Assembly (NCBI GenBank): GCA_004352715.1
Contig: SCFE01000052.1
Location: 167,709 to 231,708 of the forward strand
Reading direction: 5' to 3'
DNA length: 64,000 nt
Source of the DNA: Hofstenia miamia
Taxonomy: Eukaryota; Xenacoelomorpha; Acoela
This document shows positions 24,576 through 36,500 of the stretch, piece after piece. The notes below the pieces were generated by a model. It saw nothing but the letters and a program-made list of their open reading frames with translations, did not search any database and was not told the DNA's origin. How positions within the stretch are numbered: the stretch's first letter is position 1; each line of letters opens with the position of its first letter. Position numbers and translations under genes: made by a program.

Positions 24576-27500
24576 TCACTATAAAATTAATGAAGAACTA
24601 ACTTGATATTGCAACAAAATATTTTTTTATTATGCAAGAAAACTAACTTTAAAGTAAAAAACTACCTGGTCTTTAACAGGTGACACAGCACCAAAAAGTC
24701 TCCAATCTAGAGAGTCAGGATTCTCTCCACTTCTTAATTGACCTCCCTCAAAAACGTCAACTTTCGGCCGTAATTCTCTAGGTGTTCCTAAGATACGATA
24801 AATATTGCCTTCAATATATTATTCGAAAAAATCACATTAATAAATGTTCAATTGAATATTTTGCACCTACACCTTGTGGAAGCCTTTAAAAAAGACAAAG
24901 TTTTGCTCACATTTTCGAACAATTTCTCTCCAAACAAGGTGATGTGGGGGCAACGCCCTCTTTTCAGGCTTCCAACATTATGTTTATGGCTTAAGAATTA
25001 AGTATTTTACAAAAATTTAAAAAATAAGTACTAAAGTGTAAAATGCATTATAAAGATAAATATTTATGATATTTTGACAGATGTGGAAGGATCTTGTCAC
25101 GTAATTGAATACAAAACGATTACAATTGTGATGTCCTCTCATAAGGGATTGCTAGATACGCTCTTGGCCTTCATATAATGTTGAATCATTGTGCTAAAGT
25201 ACATGAAAATGTCATTAATTTTCAATGAAAAAATCAGGTTCCTTAAAAAATATTCAAAATCTCCACGTACATAATATTCAGAAATTCAGGTTTTAAGCCC
25301 CATGGAAGCAAGCAACAAACGTCAATTATTTCCATTTTCTGTTGATGTACCGCACAAATGCTGAGTAAACGCAACGTGCGCAAAAGCAGATGTCGTGCCA
25401 CAACTGCAATTTATTGCCACCTGATGAATCTTGGATTTTGGACATCTTTATTAGTTTGTGAGTTATAGGCGCTTAAGATTTTTATAAAGGTATCATCATA
25501 GATTTTAAAAAATATATTTCTTGCTTTAGGTTAAATTCCCTTTTTCTGAAATATATAACAATATATTATATTTAGTAAACAGTTGTTTCTGAAAATTTTG
25601 AACTTCCTTTAAATTTTTAGCATAGTGCAATGTAGTCTACTAAATAGAGTGTGAATTATAGCCCCGGTTAAAAAATGACAAACAGAATGTTTTCAATTCT
25701 TAGCAAAAAACATGCACAGAATATCAATCGATGGCAAATTAAGTTTTCTATAAGTTCATGGAAAAGAAATTAGACAACATTGCCTCTGGAGCGAACACAT
25801 TTCAAAAATATATCCTTTATTGAGTTCATCAAATTCTTCTGCATTCTCGAAGTAATTTTTTCTTTCAGTTTATGAATATTTTGAATTTTTCTTTTCCACA
25901 TCGTTCTTCATGATCCCCAAACTTTTCTATAGGTGAAAGGTCTGGTGAGTTGGCACATCACTGCAAAATTTGCAATTTTTTCCGGAAGAAAAATCCAACC
26001 AGTCCTATAACACCGGTTTGCAAATGGGATAAACTCTGCTAAAACAGTACACTTTAAACTGTCTACAGTACCTCCTTCCAGAATTTTCAACTAAGAACCT
26101 TTATAGCCCAAAGCACCCCCAAACCATGCATTTTTGGGAAAAATTGGAGATAGCTTGTGAGGTGTTTTGGCTGGCGTAGACCAATGAGAAATTTTGTTTC
26201 TAAGAAGCTGGAACATGGGCTCATCTGTTATGAAAACATTTCTGAAAAATCCATCCAGTGATCATGTTTCAATAGTGGCAATTTTTCACATGTTTTTTAC
26301 AGATCCCTACCTTTGAAAGTGCTCGGTACACTGTCGATTCTCAGAAAACTTTGTAATGGGGTTCTTGAAACTTTGAGTTCGAATGAGCGGTTGATTTCAA
26401 TGCGTTTTGTAAAACCAATTTTGACAAACTTTTCAGTTCATTTCCAGTCAATTTAAGAGGTCACCCACTTCCTTTCCTCCTTTTAGCGCGTTTGTTTTAG
26501 TAAATTTTTTGAAGTTTCTGTAGAATGTTTTTGGGTTTATACCCGATATCTTGAGCAAAGTTTTGCGGTCTCTAGTTCTAGAACAATAAAGATATTGCAG
26601 AACGTTTCTTGCATCTTGGTAAGACATGCTTAGTGAAAATTAATAAAGCAATTGTCCATAACTGGTGTGTTTACTGGTACTGTTGTTGTTTGTGTGTGAT
26701 CGTCTAAATGTGTTCGTCCAGAGAATGACACTTTAATGAGATGAAAATACTTGTGTACTGTCGTTAAAGGGTTTTTGTAGTTGAAAAAATCTTCTCATTT
26801 TTTTACCGGAGCTATATTATTGTAAAAGAATTCTGATGATTTAAGTGTTAAATACCATTATTTATGTTGTACAACTTGAAATGTGTGCATTCAATTCAAG
26901 GCCTACTGTAAACAAGGTCTGGCGATTTGCAGTAGAAATGGCTAAAATGAGTCATTAAAACACCTCACTCAAAGGCCAACATTTGATGTAAGAAGATGTT
27001 TTAAGAATTAATTAATAATTTTAAACATCTCTACAATTATTGAAATATTCTGCTTTAAATGATATTGTACAAAAATTGCATTAAAAAATGGGGCAATTGA
27101 TATTAGAAAAAAACTTAAAATCAATTATTTGAAGTACTCTTATGCTAAAGATTAAATAGTTTGACAGATAAGAATATATCTCTACTTTGTGATGAAGCAT
27201 GTCTAAACGTATTTTGCAATTATTTACTTGTGTAAGGCAAGAATTTTTTGGACTGACCGTTAAGGTAATCATTTACTCCCTAATTGCTTTAAAGCAAATG
27301 CAATGATGGGATAGCTTCAGAAGTGAAGGAAATTTGTTATTTTCATTATATTGAATACCTGAGTGAAATTTTCAAAAGAATTTCTGCTCTTAACTTTCTT
27401 TATTGCGTCACTATTATTTTTAGCAGTGCAAATTGCCAGGCCGTCCTTAACCTTAAACTGCATGAGGATTTTCCTTGATCATATAAAAAAATTTTTTAAA

Positions 27501-30500
27501 CGCTATGCTCCATCTGAAAGGAGTGCATGTTAGAGGAGACTCTCTTTGATCTCTGACAGTGTAAGGTGAAAGTAGGTCTTCATACATTCCAATAAACATA
27601 CGTAGAAGTCCATTCCTTTGTCTTATTGCTGGAAATTCATCAGTTAGATGATTCTCTTCCAACTTGAATGACATTCCTTTGCGATTGTGTGAATTAATGT
27701 ACCGCATGTTTGTACGATATGTGATGCTTCTCACAGTGAAATCTTTCAAGTCTTTGATATCTTTGCCATAGTGGTTTATGAAGTTTAGGTAATCATCTGT
27801 ATAACCCAAAGGTACTCCATGCCAAAGGAATTCACGGAATGGGTTCAGCCGTAGCATCCCACCTAAAATTATTGAATTTAGTTACATTATATAACCCAGT
27901 TTCATTATTGTTTCTAATGAATATATATGAACTTAAGTCCGACTCTTTGTTATATTACAGATTAATACTAAAAAATGCATTCATTTTCATGAAACATTTA
28001 TTAATCGCAAGTTAGAAGGTTACTAAGTAATCACATTTATGAACATTTACATAAGTATAATCTATAATCTAGCACTTACCATGACTTGCGGAAACAAAAA
28101 GATTAACAAAGTAAATGCTACAATTGCTTGTTCAAAGCATTAGATTAGAAATTCTTACTGCTTATTATTCTTGAACAATTACCTTTCACAAGTTAAAACA
28201 GAAGCACAAAATTTAACCTTTATGAAAAATCTTCAATTTGTGTTGAAATAAAGTCATGTTTCACAAGAAAGGCAATTAACTTTAGACATATAATGTCAGT
28301 GCCTTGATACTACTACTCTTAGAGCTCAAACAACTATTGGAACTACTTCAATTTTCTTCAGCTTTCACAATCTCTATATTTCTTCTGCATCTATGTCAAA
28401 CTTATCTTTCTACATTTCTGTCTTTTGCTGCTGCTATGTCTACCAACCTTTCTGTCCACATGTTTCTCCACCAATTTGCTCTAAATCATTGGGCCTGTAC
28501 TGACAAAATCAGTGCTTCTGTTTCATTTTTAATCTTGCCTTACTTAATCACTTTTTTCTTTGCTTCTCTAACATTCTTCATACCAGGTTGGAAATGGGTC
28601 GGGACGGGTTGGGTCAGCTTCGAGTCGGGTGGAAGGCTATTTCTTTAAATAAGTTCATTCATAACAAAGTATCGAATTATCCCACAACCTATTAGCTAGT
28701 AATGTGCGTTTTTGTTTGCTTGGTGAAATATTGTCGTTTTCAAACCGAATATTCATTGAGCCTAATCTAAGCTGACTTGAACACCAGCTTTTGCTCCATA
28801 AAACGACATAATTTTCAGATTTCAGTATTTTTTTTGTCAAAATTTTGTCATGATAAGAAATCAAAATCTGCTTGGAGTTTCATAAATGATCAGGTGCCGA
28901 TCTGGAGACATTCGATTCTTACTATTATATTATGTTCTACCATTTTATTAAATTCATTTTGTTAGTTTTAGTTTTTGGATTAGTCTTAGGTACATCAAAT
29001 ATTTTTGAAATGGGTAATTACTTCTACATGCCCAAGTGAGCAAGTCGGGTCAAATCTAGGGAGACGAGTCTGGTCGAGCCTACATATCATTTGAGTCGAG
29101 TCCAAGAAATTTGATTCTTTCAAGGCCTGTTCCAAACATTAACTTTTGCCTGTACATTTGTAGTCTCTTTCCTATAAACGAATTAGTTATCCTTTATTTT
29201 CGTCATCCTCTACTTTCATCTGCTAAATTTTCTAATACCAACTAGTAGTCCTCAACTGGATTGCTTATATACATATTTATGTCCTAATGACTTTGCTTTT
29301 AATGATCCTCAAACTTAAGGGTCATTTCCTTTCCCACGGCCATCCCTTTACGTCGTTATTTAGGCTGAGTGCTATTTACTTAATTATTATGATTATTACA
29401 TAAGTGACGCTGAATGCCAACCTCCTTGAAACTTAAGTCGACGGGATTTCGCAGATTAACTTACACATTTAATAAAGTGTGTTACAATTTTGAATGTTCG
29501 TTAAAATGATTAGACTCAAGATTTCTCTTAGCTTAAACATGTTACAGGCATGAAAACATGAGTTATGTAGCTTCAAATTTTTGAATCATTAATCAGTATA
29601 TTGGCACTGAATTAAATATTTTAACTACTATTGAGGCGCTGAAAATTTAAAAGCACTTTTATAATGGTGTTGAACAGTTTCGGATATGGATGGACCAACC
29701 TGTGTGGTATAAAATGATTAGTTAAACAATATATATAAGTGTCAGTGCGATGAATGAACTTGATCAAGTTATGTAATAAAATTCGCATTTATTTGTGGTC
29801 CTACTTTTTATATATTATTTAAATTTCAATGAAAGAAGATTATTTTGTTTAATACATTACACAAACTGTTGCACTAAAAGAAATGGTCAACATTTTAACA
29901 TTTCAAAAAATCAAATTGCAATGAAAATTTTGTCCCCTTATCATAGCACTATATTCATAATGCTGAACAACAAAGTAATATTTTCAACAAACCTTGCAAC
30001 GTTTTTGCATTTTAATAAGAACTATGCATTAAACGGAGCTATAATAGTTTATGTATTTGCGCTTAGCGCTGCTATGAGAGCAAAAATTGATATTCAGAAG
30101 GCTCAAATTATTATCAGTTGAATTCGACACTGTTTTTTGTAAAAGATCTAAGATGTAATTGGTTTTTAATGTAAACTGTAAAGTTGATTTATATCGTGAT
30201 TATAAAAAGTACTGTACCTGGAGGTGTTGGAAAGTTCTTGCATGTGTATGACTTCTGAACTTCAAAGTTTGCATCAGATACGTTTGTATCAAATGAATCA
30301 AAATTGAACTTATAGTGATCATAATGACTGCCGATGATAAAATCATATCCCAAGAGGTCCAATCTATAAGGAATGTTGTTTCCATTCCCTAAAATACGAT
30401 GGTTGAAAAATTCTATTACATGAAGTATCGAAGGAGTTTAAATTTCTGTATTAATATTAGTTTAAATTGAATCCTGGCTAGTAATGTTTAAGTAAAATTC

Positions 30501-33500
30501 CATCTGAAAGGTTCACTATTTCCATCTTCCTTATGACCCTTATCAGGGCTGGAATTGGGTTAATCAATCCCACATTGAGCTCACCGACATTGTTCGGTCA
30601 GAATCGGGTGATAATAGCAGCATTTTGAACATATATTGGGTTCTTTCGACTCAAGAATAATTAAAAGTAGTAAATTCAATTTATTTTTATTCCTTTACAC
30701 TGAAATTCGGACTAAAAAACAAATACATAAGTAGTAAGAACTATGAAGTCTTTTTTTAATATTTATTTCTTTTAAATAAGTATGAGATTATAGATAAGTA
30801 TTTCCAGTCTTGATTATTGTTATTGAGCGCGGATTGCAAAGTTATTGCAACTCATTGACAAGTATTCATAGTGGGGTATTTGCATAAGTCTGATTTCCTT
30901 ATATGTTAAGATGACTAACACTTTAAGCATATTTTAAGAAATTCATATTTATTACCATCAGTGTAGTAATAGAACTTATAGTAATTCTCCCGTTGTCCCA
31001 TTTTCTGCATAGAATAGTAGTATTGCATTTCTTTATTATCGATATTGACACTTCCTTTATGCGTGAATTTTGAAAGATCCGGAATAAATGATGTTAATTC
31101 AGCTGGTAACTCTTCACTTCCCTCTACTTTAAGACAAACCTAAAATGAATGTGATGATGAATATTATTTAGAAGGTTTTTTTGTTTTTTGATTCAAAGCT
31201 AAATTTGAAAATAATTCTTTTAACACTAGAAAGTCTGAGCGGTTAAATTTGACCACGTTGCACATTTTAAATGCATTTATAATGTCTCATGTAATGAAAA
31301 TTTAAATACAAAAACAGTTTATTTTGTTCTTTTGACACTTTCCTTTCATTTGCTTTGTTTTCGTTAGTTTTACTTAAATGCATCAAATCTGACAACGGCA
31401 TGAACTTAAAATATAGAATCGTTGGACTTTCTAGTGTTAAGGTGTTTGAATTTAAATTACTCTTAATAGCTAAATGACGATACATTTTATTAATTTGATG
31501 CCAAATTCATTATAGTTATTTTAAAATTAGGGTAGTTCTTATGCTTCAATGCAATTTTGTTTAACTTTCTTTAAAAAAACTACAGTTTTGCTTAACCGAA
31601 TAAAATATTTCTAAAACTTTAATTATATATCTGAATTAGCCAAAAAATATAAATTTTTTGTTCTATAGAACATTTCGTAGAAGATTTTGTTCATTATATA
31701 TATATATATATATATATTTATATTTCTTTTTGTTTATCTTCTTTATTATTTTTGATATAAAAATATTATCTATTGCTATCTTGATGAAAATATTCGAGTA
31801 TCCATTCTTACGAAAATTTCTGATATTATATCAAATGCCTTGCTTACTTCTTGGTATGTTGAACATATTCTATACGCTCTTTGAAGGATGTTAAGAATTG
31901 TTAAAAACTATGACAATATAAGTTAGGTGGCATATATAAATTTATGTTAGCTGGCTTTTGATGCCATGATCTTGGCATGCAAGCATCTAAGAAATCCAGT
32001 TGATTACTATCTTCTTCTTTAGAAAAATTTTTATGATTTGTACTGATCATTTAAATAATTGAGAAATTAGTTAATGTTATCATTTCCCTGAAATAAATTG
32101 AAACAATTATTAACTGGAACTTGCTCTTGTTATATTCCGAAGAAATGCAATGCTTGTGATACGTTTGATTTCATCAGAAAACTTGAATATGTTGATAAGA
32201 ATATAAATTTCTATGAAACTATGGTGTATCATTGTTCAAAAATATCACATATCGTAAATATTTTACCAACAGAAAAAATTGAAATTAAAGGAAAAATAAT
32301 TGATCATCAAACGATTGAAGAACTAATTTAATTATCATGCTTTAACACGGGTTTCACAACTATACAAACAAATTAATGGTGTTGCTATGAGATCACCATT
32401 AGGATTTCTCATGGCAGCATTTGTAATAGACATGATGGAAAGCAAATTTTCCGACAAAATAGGAGTTAAGCAACAACTTAGGCTTTGTAGATTACATATT
32501 GGTATTGACAATTATTACTAGTTTTAATTATCGATTAGTTTAGTTTGTGTTGATAATCTCTAATATACAATAAAGTACTCATCTAATGTATATTGTGTTT
32601 TTATATTATAATAATTATAATATTGTAATAAAAATGAAATTCTAAACAATGTTTTTTGTGATACCGCCTATTATAATAACAAGGTTTACTTTATCACTCA
32701 ATTTCATTTCAAAATATTTTGGACAATTATTTCTTAATCTGTAGAGCAAATGAGAATAATTTCAGCATTTGTAAATATTTAATTTACAAAATACAAAAAA
32801 CATTCAAGAATAGACAAGTTTATCATTAAGTGTAAAGTACACGGTTTTGAGTATGCATTTCTCGATATTTGTTTAAACAAATTGCTTTAGATGTAAAATG
32901 ATTATTTAATAACTTGAGTGATAAAATGTATTGCTTACTACTTACTAACTCGAATAAACCCGATCCGATTTCGGGTTTCGAGTTGGGTCGGGCTCGGACA
33001 TAAATAATAGATTAATTTATCAAAAATTACTGATATTAATAACCACTAGATTTGAGAAAGCCCCACGATATTAAGTAATTCAAATTAATGGCTACATTTA
33101 CCTTCTCAGAAAATCACTGATTTTAATCAGTATTTTATTTGTATTAGATTCATTCCGATAAAGACTGCAAATCAATAATCTACGTTTCGGGTAGTAAATT
33201 TTCTAAGCGGGCTGGGTTAGGGTAGTGAATGTTATTATCGAAATTAGATCCATGCCCATGCCATGTTCATATGCTTAAGCTCCCTCGATTTCTTCATCTT
33301 CATGTTAATGCATATAATACAAAGCGTTTTTTATTTANNNNNNNNNNNNNNNNNNNNNTCATATGTGAAAAAAGCAGTCAAATTATATCAGAAGAATTTA
33401 CAATCATTTTTCATTAGACTATCTACAANGTTTCGGGTAGTAAATTTTCTAAGCGGGCTGGGTTAGGGTAGTGAATATTCTGATCGAATTTAGATCCATG

Positions 33501-36500
33501 CTATGCTCATGTTCATAAGCTCCCTCTCTATTGATTGCTTCATATTAATGCATATAATACAAAGCGTTTTTTAATTAAGTTTAAGAACGCTTTGATATAA
33601 TATAATCTTTCCTTTTTATGAGAATTCATTGTATAAGAATCACAACGCTCAAAATGCTCAAAATTTGAGAATTATTTAAAAATCAACCTGGAGTTTAAAA
33701 TACTATTCCAGAGACTTCTGAAATTCTAATATCCTGAGATAGTAAAAATATATTTTCTCATCGTGCAATGAAAATCTTAAATAACTAGGCCATTATTTTT
33801 TCATAATTTCTTTTATGCGTCAACACCAAGCTATTAACGAAACTAAGAACTTCTATATTGATTAATTCGTTACCAAGTACTTCATATCTACAGCTGAAAT
33901 CAGTTGACCACTTGGTTGCAAAATTGAATCATTACACAAAGTTTAAGTTTCAAACATGACGGATATTTAAGCTCATTGTTGAAAAATGCAGAATGTCTCA
34001 TTTTGATGACAAATAAAAAACACAATACACAAAGCTTGGATTTCAAACAGGATGGATCATTGAACTTATTTTTGAATAATGTTGAAAGACGATTTTATTT
34101 TTTTTATTATTAAGTTTTTTATATTTTTGTTGTTAGCCCAACTTGTACTTAGTTTGTGCAAATTAAATGTTTAAATGTTTAAATGCAGAATTATGTAAGA
34201 ATATTTTAGGCTCAAAATGACTGAATTACTTATAAATATTTATGCTTGGCTCGATTTATCTAATTCTTATAAAAAAGAATGCATTTCCTTTATGATATTG
34301 GCGAGTTTTACCTTGTTTTTAAAATTATTACGTAATAGCGGAAAATTACTGGGTGCTTATTTGCCAAATTGAACGAATAAAGTCCCTTCAAAGTTTACAA
34401 ATAAATCAAAGCTCTGCGATACTGAGCAAATTGACCTTTTCCATTATTCAAATTTTTGTCGCTAGAGGGGCTGCAGAGAAAACAAAATAGATGTAAATAC
34501 TGGTATTTGAAAATTCGTACATCGCTACACGGTAGGGCATTAATAGCTGCTAAATTTAAATTTTATGGTCAACATTTTATATTGCATATTTGTCAGTGGG
34601 TGGGACGTTTTCGTAATTGAGACTGGCTTATGTTAATTTCAGCTAATTAATGCAAAATGCAGAAATATACAGTATTTCCTAAGTTAAATTTCTAAAGTTC
34701 AGTGTTTTTTAATCTATATTCCAAATTTTACGCTTCAATCATTTTTATTCAGAAAAAATATATTAGTCTTAGAAAAAACATTTGCTTCTTCAAGTGCCTC
34801 AAACAATCTTTTATGGATTATATTAGATTAGAGTTTTAATTATGATTCATAATTATATTTTTAAAATCTACAAAGCTTTTTAAAAGAGAAGTATTATACT
34901 ATTTGTATATCATACCTTTTCAAATACTTCATATGCTATTAGAAACCCATGCCCATAGCCATCTCCACTCCCATTAGAACCATAGACTATGCTTTGCGTT
35001 TGTCCATTATAGTAGTCAATGCGCATCCTGTTGTTAGCTTCATCGTACCTAGAATGGATAATAAGAAACTAATATAAGAATCTTAAGTACTTATTCGAAA
35101 TGAAAACATTGTGAAGGCAAAATTTACATTATTTTTTTAATTACCTATACAATATACACAGTTTTATACTACATTTTTAGTTAAGAACTCGTTTCAAAGG
35201 AATTGCGAATCCAAAAATGGCGAAAACGCATCATCACAATATCTGGACATTAACAGTAATTTGTTAAACACTACTTATATTTTTACTCAGTGGTGTAGTG
35301 TCCACAAATTCGATTAGCTGGTATTGCACGAAGTTTTACTAAGCTCTCATCAAAGCAACTTCTTAAAACAATGGAATTTTTAAGCGTGAATGTTTCAATA
35401 AAAAATTATCGGTATTAGCACTAAGATTAGCACTCTGCACTAATCACCTTTGTAAAATTTCAAAATTTGATTCGAATATTCAAAGTAGTTTTTTTAAAGT
35501 AACGGTAGAAAAATACCCACTTAAATATGCATCAATTTGTCATAATAGTTTGTAATATAATGACATTATGAATTTAAAAAAAAAGATTTCTAAAATTTTG
35601 ATAAAAATTGTAATAAACCTACCTGTAGACTACACCACTGAATCAACTTAATCACTTATTTCATTTGCATGCAAACAGGGAAAAATATATATGCTACATT
35701 ATTATTATTTGGTAAACATACTTAGATAAATATTTTACAATCAATAAATTTCAAAAATCAGTATATTACAATGAGTGAAATTAATTTTAAAATTATGGTC
35801 TAACTTCAAAATACTCTAAAAATGGTGTATTCTATAATTTAGTTTGTATTTGACAGAAAAATGTAAATGCAGGATGACTAATACTATTGTATGTTTTAAT
35901 CTCGTTGAATTAATTAATTCAGTTAGCTGTTGTAATATCAGTAATGAAATTTTAAAATGAGGAACACGACCTGTAATTCATTCACATCGCACTATTTAAT
36001 TCTCTTGAATTTATATTCTGAACTATTAATTGTTATCAAACATACTGTGTTTTCAGCCTAAAATTCCTACTGTTAGATAATTTACTTCAAAAGAACCATG
36101 CCGAAGACAAGGGATGATAAAACTGTTGAATTGTATCTATTTTTTGACTAATGATAAAGTGTACCTGGTACTCAATAAACTCACTATTAGCTAATTCCAA
36201 TTATTGCAAATTATAGCACATATATTTTTTAAACTGTTAAATTTTTGCACCTCTGCATGCAGAGTGGTACATAGGGCGAAAATTTAGAAACTTTTAATAG
36301 GCCTATAATCTGCACACTGAAATTATATTTTTCATCACATTGCTTATACATTGCATAGTATTCACTCCATTTGGCTTGATTTGCATAAACTGTTGCATAA
36401 TTATATGTGTATTTTAAATGTTAGCCTCTCCAATACCTCGACGCAAGCCCGACCATGCTCTGTCCTGCCTGCTCCGCATTCAATGTCTCAATCTATTGAA

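Larger units (their letters stand above)
23822..24947. repeat. Tandem 1126-bp segment, right copy
   Basis: Second copy of 22695-23820, including the mariner remnant (about 23980-24548), a (TA)n run (24550-24575) and the second protease exon 6. Confidence 0.95.
27863..30217. other. Protease intron 4
   Basis: Contains a LINE C-terminal fragment (28265-28560, minus) and a degenerate hAT-like repeat (28585-29130); elsewhere no gene is seen. The frame at 29795-30121 lacks family features and splice context. Confidence 0.6.
31140..34915. other. Protease intron 2
   Basis: Holds a piggyBac-like MITE (31220-31440), a (TA)n (31699-31717), a Penelope-like RT fragment (32098-32525), a GC-richer GGGTCGGG repeat (32950-33000), duplicated sequence around a gap (33184-33590) and a dispersed repeat (34370-34590). 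Confidence 0.7.

Noticed and set aside
27453-27601. Continuation of the exon 5 frame to a stop at 27453
   Set aside because: A GTATGT donor at 27601 joins in phase to exon 6; the continuation has no similarity to the family.
29795-30121. Open frame of 108 codons in protease intron 4
   Set aside because: No family motif, no splice context, composition as expected by chance in AT-rich DNA.
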